NCBI GenBank assembly: GCA_016801845.1
Contig: CM028913.1
Location: 2,020,501-2,084,500, forward strand
Source: Polydactylus sextarius
Lineage: Eukaryota; Chordata; Actinopteri; Polynemidae
DNA: 64,000 nucleotides
Direction of reading: 5' to 3'
In this document: piece after piece, positions 1 through 12,400 of the stretch
Layout: every line of letters begins with the position of its first letter
Position numbering within the stretch: the first letter of the stretch is position 1
Translations under genes and position numbers: made by a program
The notes under the pieces: generated by a model
The model's input: the letters and a program-made list of their open reading frames with translations, nothing else
What the model was told of the DNA's origin: nothing
Database searches by the model: none

Positions 1-197
1 TACTTGTGTTATTTTAACACGCTAACCTACTACTAGACAATATTATTCTTATTTAAATGGAGGCCAAAGCTACAAATTAAGACCAAAACTCGTTGTGTGT
101 TGTGTGTTATATCAGTGGCAGAATAAAGGGTCATCTGCTGGGTAGTTGTTCAGTTATCTCTCTGTGGACCACAGTCCTGAACCAACAGACTGATAAT

Positions 198-259
198 CCA
201 CAGGACCATTTACCAGACCATAAATAGGACTATTTATGCTCTGGCAAATGGTCCTCTGG
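198..259. repeat. 62-bp near-perfect palindrome
   Basis: The two arms pair from 198 to 259 with only three mismatches (at 201/256, 212/245 and 218/239) and a two-base centre at 228-229. The left arm contains AGGACCATTTACCAGA and the right arm TCTGGCAAATGGTCCT; the inner arms are CATAAATAG and CTATTTATG. A loop this short argues against a normal pre-microRNA and fits a fold-back transposon relic or a recent palindromic duplication. Flanking DNA has no matching target duplication that I can see. Confidence 0.8.
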
Positions 260-1783
260 CTAGGCTGGTATTTCCTCCAATAGAAAAAGAACTTTAAGCA
301 GTGCTATTGTTGCTTTTCTGTGTAAATTAGAATAACGGTGAATGAAACACCAAAGGAAATAGAAGTAAGTCTCATTCATAGAGCAGAGGTAAATAAAGGT
401 CATGTCTTGTCAAAGCTTTGTGGGTGTGTGTGAGAGAATGTGGGAGCGATGTCAGCTTCATTCACTGCCTGTGTCTTTCAGGACAGAGCTGTGCCTCCAA
501 ACAAAACACAATCTGTCTTTTCTGATTTGGGAGCATTAAATGAACCACTGTGAGATGAAGGAACAGGAAATGAACTAAACAAGTATGTTTTGCTCTTACA
601 ACCACATGAGTATGTAGATATACAAATAAGTACAAACACAATGAAAACACAAGTCCCATCTGTTGTCATAGTGAGCATCCATGGACCAGCTTTCTCAAAA
701 AAACAACCACTGTTTTCAAAGTTAACTAGAACATTGTGTGACTGGATGGGAAAGTTGGGTTGGAACCTAGGCTGAATGAGAGACATATAAATATGAATAG
801 ATTCGATGTTAAGTGAGGGGTGGATCCGTAGGAAGGTATCTATCACACAAATCACACATCACACAAAGATGCCGTGTGATGTAATGTGCCAGAGTTCAAA
901 GACTAATTAACTAGGAGGTTGGTCTGACATGAAACAAGAGATTCAGTCAATCAAAGAAGAAGAAGGAAGCAGGATAAAGAACACATTTTTTAGCAGGTGA
1001 AAATAATGGGAGAAGGGAAATAAACCACATTAGTCTCAGAGTTTGTCATCTAAACAGATAACTTTGCCAAGATGTAAACAGTAAGTGATGGGGGTGGAGG
1101 TGGTGGGGGTATATATCCAGTTTAAATAGAGCTAGATCATCAAATGCGCATAATGGTCAATAGAGGAAGCTCAGAGGAGCTAAATAGATTTAGCCCAAAC
1201 CCAGCAGAGCAAGCACATTTTCTACTGCTCTCACCAGAAGCAAGTGAGGCTTTTTACAGCTGTCTTTATCAGGGATTTTACGCTCCCAAAATGACCAGCT
1301 CAGCAAAGGACAGAGATGGCAGACAGGGACAAAAGAAAAGTGGGAAGAAAAATAACATTAGAAAAGCTGACTGAGGGATATACAGCGCAATGTGTTTGAC
1401 TGGTGGAACCATACAGAAAAATATGAAGACAAGTGGAAGTAAAGAAACACAGTAGTTCACGTACACATTTAGGATACAGGGGAAGCACTAACATCTTACC
1501 TCACTGAAATTGTATCCAAATGCACCTAAAACAGTATGTTATGGCTTAAAACCACATTCTGTCTGCAGCACACGTGTAAAGGCAAAGTTGTGTTTTTTCC
1601 TGCTCATACGCATGTGGCCTGGTCAGACTCGGCCTGGTCAGTTACATGGAGCTACCACCCTGTGGGATGTTATCACATGAATATATATGTTATGTCATCC
1701 ACCAACCTGCCTCTGAACCACTTTCTCCTTATGCTGCGCCATCAGTGTGTGACTGCATGAGCAAAAAGTGGAGGCATACACTG
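260..1783. other. no gene seen
   Basis: AT-rich sequence with frequent stops on both strands. The longest open stretches (about 60-125 codons) have no recognisable domain, no splice-site framing and overlap each other on opposite strands, so I read them as chance. A G-rich run lies near 1090-1115. Confidence 0.6.
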
Positions 1784-1911
1784 TAATTCAATTCAGCTTT
1801 ATTTGTATGGCGCCAAATCATAAAATACATTTATTCCAACAGTTCCCACAATGAGCAGTGGAGACAGTGGAGAGGAAAAACTCCCTTTAACAAGAAGAAC
1901 CTCCAGCAGAC
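1784..1911 (-). repeat. teleost short interspersed repeat, copy 1
   Basis: Starts with AATTCAATTCAGCTTTATTTG, then GGCGCCAAATCA, and continues to a GAGAGGAAAAACTCCCTTTAAC segment followed by AAGAAGAACCTCCAGCAGA. From memory this order of blocks is characteristic of a very common fish interspersed repeat whose opposite strand ends in an (ATTGA)n-like tail. I treat the strand ending in the tail as the sense strand. The family name is not assigned. Confidence 0.65.
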
Positions 1912-2579
1912 AATAACATAATGAAAATAACAACAACAACAATAATGTAGCAGTAGTCTATGATCTGGATACTGAAGATCAAGTCCAACCCTAATCACTA
2001 GAAAAGAACAACAGCATTTATTTTTGACTATAATGTGTATTTGATTTCGCTGAATGAGCTTTTTAAAATCTGTATTTAATGATTTAAAAAATACAATCCC
2101 ATTCCCTAATATGTGGTATATCTCCATGTGTACATTTTGAACTCATGTAAAGTGACACAGTGGTACAGTAATTAGCATGAAGATTCTGGGTTAGCATAGC
2201 ATAAAAGTCTTAAAAGTGCCTCCCTTAAAAAAAAACTTTCTCCTGGCAAACAAAAATAATCAATAACCAATAATTGATAACCAATAATATGTCGAGATAT
2301 GAAAAGTCTTCCTGAGGACAGCTGCTCTGATATGTTCAGTATTTCGCTCTAAAACCACAAATTGTTTCACATTTCTGTTTGGATGGATGAATCAAAGAAA
2401 TAAATTGTGTTGATAGAGAAATGACAGTGATACTGTTTCCCTATTTACCTCAAGAAGAAACTGAGTAAGTATACATCCCAAAATTTCAAATTCATTTAAT
2501 CTAATGTTGTGTAGACACAGTATTCCATATGTAAAATGGTTGTATACTAAGAGGCTTTTAATGTGTAGACACAAAGTCT

Positions 2580-2648
2580 CTCTATGTAAAGCACCTTGAG
2601 CTAAATGTTTTTATGACCTGGCACTATATAAATACAATTGAATTGAAA
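2580..2648 (+). repeat. teleost short interspersed repeat tail, copy 2
   Basis: Contains GTAAAGCACCTTGAG, TGACCTGGCACTATATAAAT and a tail of ACAATTGAATTGAAA. This is the tail end of the same type of repeat as at 1784-1911 but in the opposite orientation, so the two copies form an inverted pair about 0.7 kb apart. Only the 3' part is present, as is usual for reverse-transcribed repeats. Confidence 0.65.
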
Positions 2649-5306
2649 GGAACTGAATGAAATCAGGCTGTAAAATTAGATTTCAGCATTAACACACCTG
2701 GTCTACTGGGGTTTTTAACTTTGGATGTACATTATGGAATTCTTTAACTTTGTTTTCATCCTTTTCCTTATTCCCAGGCCGGCCACCTCTGGGTTTCATC
2801 AAAATATATACTGAGTTGATCTGTCCATCTGTTCTCTTTTTGTCAGATGTGAATCGCAGCAGGTGATGCATCACTCAGCACTGGCTTCTTTGATGAAAGT
2901 TGTTGGGACCGTGCCAATTTCAGATTCCATGGTTTTTCTATAAAATTGCAACACTTACTGTGAGTTTTGTTGTACTGGTTGAAAGGATAAACATACGCTA
3001 CATGCAAATTAAAGACAGTATAGACAATAATGAAATAAATCAATTTTATCAGCCATGATCCCTGAGAAAGACAAAACAAGTGAGATCCACTGGTCTCACA
3101 CTGCTGGTTATCTTCTATTTATGATGATCAATTCATCAAAGTACACAAGGTCATTTCATGCTTTCGGTGACGGTTTTGGAAAAGTGCTTTTAATGCTGGT
3201 ACAATAAACGTTGTTGGTGTTTTTAGATAATTGTTGGTGATGATAATGTTGTTGGACTTGGCCATCAGAGCAAAGCGGTGTATAGTTTTGGCAGAGGCAT
3301 ATCTGGAGTTCTGGTACTGGACTGGTTTTAGGGCTGGTTTTGATTGGCTGTTGTGTCACTGTTTCATTTTTGAAATGTAACACTAATGAAAGAGCTACAG
3401 GATACTTAAAGGTCAAAATCTAAATGGCAAACATGATGTCACAGATGGAACTGGTTTTTTTGGCTCTGAATTCTGGCATTTAAAAAAAATCACACCGATC
3501 ACAATTAGTCTGATAGAAGTTCTGTACAGCAAAGGTTAAACTTTTTACATTACACATTCAGTTCTGCTTTTTTTTTTGTTATTATTCAGTTTCGGTACCA
3601 ATTATTAAATGGCTTCAGTGTAAAGTGCTGTAAACATTTGAGTTTGTCAAATGTCCTGACAAATTGGTGAATCCAGAATGTCTGATATATATACTCAGTC
3701 AATAAATATATATTTACAATACATATTTCTCACTAAAAAAGTCATCAAAATTCAAATTAATGCTGAAACTATTACGTTTTTCACCAAAATTATGAAGAAT
3801 GTCAGCCAATTATAAAGAATGACAGTTGTTTAGTTTTCACAGGCAGAAACTTGTCACTGATCTAGATGCAGGTAAAAGCAAAATGAATGGAGGAGAAAAA
3901 CATGACAAAAAATGTTTCACAATTTCAAACCCAAAGTTGTGAAACTGATATATTTTGGCAAGTGTTTTGGGATGAGACTTTCACTAACATGTTAGAGAAG
4001 AAAAACTAGAACAAAAATGCCATTTTATATTTGCCATTGACCAAGTTATTACTAAGGGAACTGATTTTGTTTTTTAAACAATTGATTTGAAATCACAACT
4101 AACAGATCGAGTTACCACAGGATAAATAAACAGTGGGTTAAATAACACATTATTTCAAGATAACATTTTTTTTTTTTTTTCAGCCAATTTTTTTGTCAAG
4201 TTATTTTGTTATGATGAGGACATATTAGAAATGACTGCAGCTCTGGTCCTTCTCTCATGTTCTCTTATGCTGTTTTTTATTGTATGAGCCATTCGATCAC
4301 TCTGCTCCCAAAGCTGTGTTTGATTCATTAGGCAGAATCAAGGAGGATAGACAGACACAGAGGAATGTGATGCCAGCTACAGGCGGAAAACCCGCTCTGA
4401 TGGAAATGCTGTGGGGAAAAAAAAAAAAAAAAACAAAGAAAACGACTGGAGCGAAAAGATAGAAGAATGTGTGAAACAGAAAGAGATGAGTCTGGGAAGA
4501 GAATCCCAAAAGCCTGAGATCTGCTGCCTCATTGGCAGCTTAATGGTGTGTGTCATAAATGGTGTCATCACCTCATCCCCCCACTCTCATCTCCCCATCC
4601 CCCTCAACAAACCTTCGTCTCCACAGACACCCACTCTACAACCCCATCTTCCACTTCTGCCTCACTCTTTATCCTGAGCCTGGCAGATAATATTTGCTGT
4701 CCCACAGGAGTAGATCCTATCTCCCTTTACTCAGCAACCGAAAGCACAAGTCAAGGTTTGAACTTGTTCAGGGTCACAATACAAACAAATACTATGATGT
4801 AAAGTAGCAATTTAAGCACAGTAAAAGGTATAAAAGTCAAGAAAGCACAAAACAACAACAACAACACAAATGTGGAGCACACAAAGATTTCAGTCAAAAA
4901 TAAATAAATAAACACACACACTGAAAAACTGAGGAATTCAAACAGAATCCTTTTGTTCAGTCCATTTCAGTCCTGCATGTGACGAAGGACAAAGCTGTAA
5001 TGAATGAGTGACACCTACAGAGCGCTGCCACCTGGAGGTGGGAGCATGAATCACTGCAGCCAAAGATGGTTTCCGAGTTGATGTCTGATATCTGTTTATG
5101 TTTATGATTATTTGACTGACACTTGCAGTGACAACATTGTTTAATTTTGTTGATATAAAAGGCTAAAAGTCTACCACAGAAGTGATACAGAATGGTTTTC
5201 AGTCAGTCATATAGTGCAAATGTCTCTTTTTTTTTTTTTTTTTTGAGGAATTAGATAGATGAAGTGTAGGGTTATGGGAGCAATCAAGGAGTTAAATGCC
5301 TGGTTA
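2649..5306. other. no gene seen; homopolymer tracts
   Basis: Unique-looking AT-rich DNA. It holds a T15 run (4166-4180), an A17 run (4417-4433), an (ACA)n run near 4849-4866 and a T18 run (5227-5244). None is preceded by a spliced coding sequence, so I see no processed pseudogene. The open stretches around 4280-4680 are short and low in complexity. Confidence 0.6.
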
Positions 5307-5328
5307 GTATTGCATTGAGATGCAATAC
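5307..5328. repeat. perfect 9-bp inverted repeat (octamer-like)
   Basis: GTATTGCAT and ATGCAATAC are perfect inverted arms around a TGAG spacer. Each arm holds a TGCAT/ATGCA core of the type bound by POU factors, and ATTGCAT/ATGCAAT also resembles C/EBP half sites. This is only a sequence resemblance. Confidence 0.6.
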
Positions 5329-6343
5329 GGAGATCAGAGAGGAAGGTGCCACGGGTGGCAGATGTGAAACAGGACACCCTCAGTGACAGGAAGTTTGCAT
5401 GTGAATTTAAACCAATCAGTAGATTATTAGTCTTCCTACAGGAAATTGTGCCTCTTAGTTTAGTGAAGTTTAATGGATGAGAACAGAGCGAGAGTCAGAG
5501 GGAGACTGTTGTGTGTTATGAGTTTCCTCCGATGGAATCATAGAAGAAAAAGAAAGTGCAAAAACCTGAGAACTTCACATTGTTATGAGTAAATTACAAA
5601 AAAAGGTGTAGTGGATGAGTCATCATGAGGATTAGGAGGATACTACTAGAAACAGGTTGTAGGGAATTAAGAGTTCATACCTTTTAGCTGCTGAAACGTT
5701 GTTGTCTATTAGAGGTTTCAGAAAAACAAAACTTTCCCAGTTTTGATCAAGGACGTGACTTAAGTCTCATCCTTGGGGTGCAAAGGCCTGTATGTAATCA
5801 AGGACACATATAATAAAAATGTTGCACATATAATTAAATGAATTACCCATATGAAGGAAAAAGAAATCAGCTATTCACTGTGGCGTTTACCATTTACCCT
5901 TTTTAATCAAAGGGAGGATAAATAGTCTGTGTATGTTTAAATGGTTTGTTCATTTGACTAAAACAAATTGGGAGAGAGAAGAAAACTTTCTCATTTTTAA
6001 AACAAATGCAGCCAAATTACAACTAATTTTCTCTCTCCTCGTCCTCATCTTGTTTATATAGATAAAACCACAAGACAGGCAGGCAGTTAAGCTTTACTGC
6101 CATTTTCTGTCAAGTTTTATTTGTTACTGTGCACTGTCATATCAGATATGTTTTCGCTCTTTGCACGTTCTCCTTCTTCACACTAAGTCAGCAGATCAAA
6201 AACTGTACGAACTGAATGAAAACTGTACCAACCGATGGTCTCTTAAAAATTACATTATATTATCCCATAAACCGGGAACATGTTTGTTTATGGAAAACTA
6301 TATTAAACAAAACCACCTGATAAAACAATCCATCATTGTTGAA

Positions 6344-6418
6344 ATAGTGGGCTATCCAGCCCACTATCCATAACTGTCTATGTACACTGTCTATAGTGTT
6401 AATAAAAATACAGTGTAC
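6344..6418. repeat. cluster of perfect inverted repeats
   Basis: ATAGTGGGCT (6344-6353) pairs perfectly with AGCCCACTAT (6358-6367) around an ATCC loop. Just downstream GTACACTGT (6382-6390) pairs perfectly with ACAGTGTAC (6410-6418), and an ACACT/AGTGT stem lies within it. The cluster sits about 35 bp before a long (AT)n tract, which would favour cruciform extrusion. Confidence 0.7.
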
Positions 6419-6451
6419 TTATTCTTCAAATTCAGAAAATGGATGAAAATG

Positions 6452-6452
<1 letters not shown>

Positions 6453-6494
<42 letters not shown>
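6453..6494. repeat. (AT)n microsatellite
   Basis: About 21 uninterrupted AT dinucleotides between GGA and TTAATGG. Confidence 0.95.
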
Positions 6495-6497
<3 letters not shown>

Positions 6498-9400
6498 GGT
6501 GGTGGGTCATGTGTTGGACATACACACATTCATGACTTAATGATAAAAAATCTTCACACTAAAGGTTAACAGCAAATGATCTGTGATTCTGACCATTTTT
6601 CCAAAAAGTATTGGAAAGAGTGTTAGAAAAATCTCAGTGTTTCATCACATCTCAATCGATGAAACAGAAACAAAGACTAGCTTTTGACCCACTTGACCCA
6701 TCTAGTCCGATTCAATCTGCACTGAACAGCGTATAGTGAGTCTGAATCACCTTCATCAGCTGTTTCATTTCCACTGGGTGGAAGCTGTTTTAACTGGCCT
6801 GAGGTGCTGCCACAACCAACCACACTGAAAATAGTGAGAGTAACTGAGAAAGATGAGAAAATTTAGCACTGCATTAAAAGATATTGATCACTAATGATTA
6901 ATCAATCCAGATATGCAATGTGGAATTCTTACTCAGAGTAAAATCCGTTTATGGATTTTCCACTGGCTTGACTTTTGTTCTGGTTGATAAGGCTGCCACA
7001 GTGCTGCCATTGTCATTCTGGACATGCTTCATGCAACGTCATTACGATGTTATGTCACAATAAGAACCAAATCAATATTTCCACTCAAATGTAGCCCCAC
7101 ATACATTCATAAAGAGGACCTTGAGGTCACTGCAAAACAACAGGACTTGTTTCAAGAAATGAGAAAAATGGACGTATAAATGTTGAATAGAACTGCAGTT
7201 GCTCTTGGCAGACAATAATGACCTGCTGTGTCGATTCATAGGTGTTAATGGATCAGATAATGGTAATTTGCATAAATATGCACCACAGACAGAACAAGAG
7301 CAGTGGCATTGTCAATCATCTCATGTAAATGTTTCTAATTTTAAAACCCTCTAACATCCTCACTTGTTCACAGCTGAACAGATGACTAATGACTGTGCTC
7401 TGAGCACTATCTATCACAGAGCGTTGGTGACGGTGTATTGATCAGACGTATAATGTCTTATCTATGATTCAGGATATCCATATGGTCACAACAACACAAA
7501 AAACAAATTAGAGCTTTATATGCAAGCACATGCCTCTTTCAAGGATTTCCATTACTGTGAGATGCTCAATCAGACTGTATTAGCAGCAGAGTTATCCAGG
7601 ATGCTGTATATAACAGACATATAGAGGGATCAACTGAGAGAGGATGACAAACACAATCCCTGTGTCTGGAGCATGTTTTTAAAACACTGTCTTAATTATA
7701 TTTTGATAGACATGATTACACAGAATGACTGAGTGAAAGTGTTTAGACTATTGGTATCATCTGACAACCAATAGAAATGCTAATCCTAATTTTGTTTTTC
7801 GTGGCATGAACAAGCAAGAAACAAAGATACAACGTGCAAACAAAGTGCAAACTGCAATCAAAATAGAAACACCAGGTTAAATTGATAATATTAATTTCAG
7901 ACTAAATGATTAATATGCATGAGTAATGATAATGGACAAAGTGCAGACAGTCTCAATGTGGATCCCTTTTACAGAGGTGTGTGGTTTCTGAGATAAAGCC
8001 TGTCTTTGTCTGGTGGATAATGACAGACTCTAAGAGCAGTTATTTTACCCTTTTACAGGCTATAGTCATCTGACCTCACTCTGTCTGAGCCAGTTTGAAG
8101 CCATTATACACTCTTAGTTTGTATCCAAAGGGGCAACATCTGTCACAGGTTCTTTTTCTAAAAAATAAAAATAAATAAATAAAATGTCTCCAGGAGTCGT
8201 TTTGATTGTGGTGTGGAAAGATCAGATCATAGTGTCGTGTTTGAATGTAGCTCACAACTACTGATCACCACCGAAGCAGATTTCACTTTGCCTACCTTTC
8301 TTTAACTTGTAACCAGTCTACAAAAACTCAGAGGTAGTCAGCACTGCATCTTACAACTCACATACTGAATCTATTTGATATTTACTTGGCTTCTTTTTGT
8401 ATCGACATCATCCTTGATATGTCAGAAGAGAATGAACCACGTCCAAAAAGTCAAAATGCTTCATTGGCACAACTTCCTATTTGTTTAAGGAAGCAGGCTG
8501 TTTTAAAGACATTTAAAGCAATTTGAAATTTTGTGAAATTGAACACGTTAAATCCTTTATGCGTTCATTTATAAACCAACTGAACAAGTTAGTATGTAAC
8601 AGAGAAGTAAGAAACAGAAATTCCAAACTAGTGGATGTTAACTTACATAATGCATATTAGCCGTGTTGCACCATCCACCTGTCCACTCAAGCTGTCCACT
8701 AATCTTATTAGCAAGATAAACCTTGTTGGTTGGCCATGCCATATTACAGTGCCATATTACATATCATATAACATATTACTGGTTAGCTGCTACAATAGTC
8801 CATCTGCGATTTCGTGACAGAAGAAATGTCCACTTTGTTGTATGACCAGACACAAACACTGCTGATGAAAAACTGTTTTCGTGTTGCCACCAAACTCTCA
8901 CCATTTGCGTCAGACTCTGACTCAGTCTCCACATGTCCAGTTTTGATAAGTCTGCACCCACTCCAGACACAGATCTTCTTATCAGACAGGAGTGGAACCT
9001 GACAAGGACTGTTGTAGCACATTAATCTCAAGGTTCCACAAGCTCTGCATTCTGAGATTCTGCTCACCAGGGCTCTGCTCACCAATGAGTGACAATGGTC
9101 TTACTGTTAGCTCCAAACAGTCTAACCATTCTGAACAACCTATTTTCTATACTGTTCTGAATACATCGGGCTAGAAACTGCTGTGTGTGGAAAAACCCAG
9201 GGATCATATCAGTTTCAGAGAAAAACATAAAACTAGCCTGTTTGTCTTCAACAATCACTTTTCTATTCTGATGTTTCATCTGAACATTAACTGGAGCCTT
9301 TTATGCTTTCTGCTCATGATTGGCTAATTGGATAATTTTTTGAACAAGCAGGTGTTCCTACAAAGGTGCTCAATGAGGGTCTTTTTTAGGAGTCATGGGC

Positions 9401-12400
9401 AATGACATAGGAGACATTTGTTGCAGTTATATAAAATGTGCATACAACACCAACTGTTACCGGTGCTTACAGCAACATTGTGTTAGAGTGAATTCTAAAT
9501 GGCATAATATTTGTCTTTAAAATTGGGAAGTAGATTCATGTTATACCAAGTAATAATGGAAAAATATGACTTGGTAATACACGAAACACCCAAATATTGT
9601 TGTGGTGGCTGTATGATAATCAACAAATAAAATCTTGTGCTGAAATATATATCAGTTTATTAAGACTTAGCATTGGTTATAGTGCTGCAACATCTTGGCA
9701 AAAAAGATTAAATACAACTTAAAAAGGCTTTGTATCATGTTTTTTTGAGTGAATCACTAACTGGCGGTGTATCCTTATTGTGACCTCTACATTCATTGCT
9801 GCAATAAAGCTTGGTCTTATAATATTATGCCTTTGGCTTTATATAGCTGTGGGAAAAAAAAAAATCAGTGGTGTTTGTTATTGATGCATTTGCTTCTCCC
9901 AGCAGAATGCTCCAAGTTACTACATTCTCTGCTCATTTCAGTTATATTAGAATAGTTACTGTGGAGATGATTTAATAAGTTATTGCTCATCTATTATTAT
10001 GTGAAATTTGACCACCTCTCATGTGTTCCAGTGTGCACGTGTGCACTTAAGTCACCAGACTAAGTTTCAACAAGAGAGCCAAAGAAAGACTTTTCTATTT
10101 CATATAGATACTTTATCACAACTTAAGATCAATATGGATTCTGACAGAGTAAAGAAAATTATTTTCAGAAGTTACTTAATAATTGATTTGAATCGTAGAG
10201 TGAAACTTATTAACTCCATACATGGAAAATTTTGTCAGCTATAATGTATGAGTGCAAGGAGGAAATCAGGTGATGTAATATTTACCTTCCGTACCCTTAC
10301 CACATCCAACCAACCTGTGGCTGCATGCTGTCTTTATTATTCTTACCATAACAATGAAGACACTAGTGAACTCCTATGGGTTGTGCTATTGAAAAAAGTA
10401 AAGTAAGCCTGCTGTTAGCATGCTCCTAAAACAGTCTCGAGGTAAGGACTAAAGCATACATTTAAGTTGGAAAAATTGATGCTTTATCTGAAGGTATCTA
10501 TAATAGCTGCTTAGCAATTTTCCAGTCAAAACCATATCAACACAAATAAAGTTTCCAGATCTGAATCTAAGGAAATGTTAGGGAAAATACCAGTCCATAG
10601 GATAGTACAGGAATAACAAAGTATTCATCACAGTAAAATACGATAAACTAAAATACATAAAAAATGTTAATTTTAAAACTCACATGATTGCAGTGATTCA
10701 GACTAGAGCTAATTATGCTTTGGGACACAAACTTCGGAGATTAAATTCTCTTTTATCTTAAACATATTGTACTCAATAGTTATCAGTAACTGCATTTGTC
10801 ACATTAGTAGGCAACAGTAAGTCAGTTTTCATTATTTAGGCCCTATCACTGATAACAATTTAATCAGGAAGCCATGGCCTCAAATATTGTACTGATTTGA
10901 ATCAGAAGTTTACCCTTTTTCCTTCTAGGGAGTAAGTAGACCCACATGAAACATTTTATTATCCTTGTTAGCTCTGTTATCTCAGTTCTTTACTCAAGTT
11001 TGTCTTAGCAGCTTTGTGAAACTCTGAGTTTTCCAGAATTATCTGTGGTCTCCACACGGTCAACCACTCTTCACTGGGGTGGAGATTTAATGTCTGATTC
11101 AGTCAAAGTAAACACAGCTGAAGGTATTATGGACTACAAGTTTAAGACAAAACATAATCTAAACATGATTGAAAAAAGTTCTTTGTTGGTCTGAGGAAGC
11201 AAAATGTAACAGTGTTCAAAGGACAAAGACTAATTATTCAGTTATTCATGACGTGTATGAAGCATGTCACAACATTCACTGAGAGATAAAACCATCACAT
11301 TTCTGTGAGGCAGTTAGGATACTGTTGTGTTCCTTACATTACCGTGATACAAACAGAAATGTTACATTTCCATCGTGTTGTCTAAATCTGATCCCACAAT
11401 TTATGGTGTGACTGGAGTACTTTTAATTACTTTATCTGGTCTCCACATTTGACAGAATTAAATAGAAACATGTATTGTCACACAAGTGTGGTATTAGCAT
11501 AAAGTAATGTGTATACTATGGACGCCACTTTATTCTCTTCTTCTATTGTTGAATGTTAGAGGGCACTGAATAAATTATATTCTATATATTTTATATAACA
11601 AAAAGTCCATGTGTGTGATACATTATAAAATCTACGCATTTAGTACTGAAGTTCTACTCTACCCCTCCCTTTCCTCAGGTTTCACATATGCATGGTATTT
11701 ATAGATTTGCAAATTGAAACATCACAGTTTTTAGTTATTCAGATCTGTTAGAGAGATAAGATGTTGAATTTACATTGTGCTCTTTTAGCTCTACGTCAAC
11801 TGAAGACTGTATAGCATGTTAACCTGAGAATCAAATGTGCTGAGATGCTCAGATGACCTTTGAATGTCAGTATCTGACATTTTACAGATGTACTAACAAA
11901 GTAGATATCTTTTCCACATAAACTTAGATTTTCTCCAATTTTCTTAATTGGCTCACAATATTACTCTCTTATTTCCCATAAATGTTTCTACCAAATGTGT
12001 TGAAAGATGGGTGTGTACATCAAATTAAGTTCACCCAAAGGGAAAACAAAAGTTTCCCATCTCCTCCAGAGTTATGTTACTAGGTCCAACATGTTACTAG
12101 GTCAGATGAGACATGATATGTTCAGGGTACCTTGGGCACTCCACCTCCAAAATGGTGACCACATCAACTAGATTATTTCAATGTAAAGGACTAGCAAATC
12201 TAATCCAGATTCCCTGCTAGATATTTGCCCCATTTATCCTATCTGTTATGGTAAACTCACTAGAGTTGCTTGTACTGTTTATAAATAAGATCTCATTCTT
12301 TGAAATACTAACCAGAGCTGGACATCACTGATGGTTGGAACATAGATTGACTGATATGGATACCATCAAAGGTTTGGATACTACTTTTACACTTAAAACA

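Noticed and set aside
198..259. Pre-microRNA hairpin
   Set aside because: Loop of only two bases; animal pre-microRNAs have larger terminal loops.
4411..4433. A17 run as a processed pseudogene tail
   Set aside because: No coding sequence or poly-A signal in a suitable place upstream, and no flanking duplication seen.
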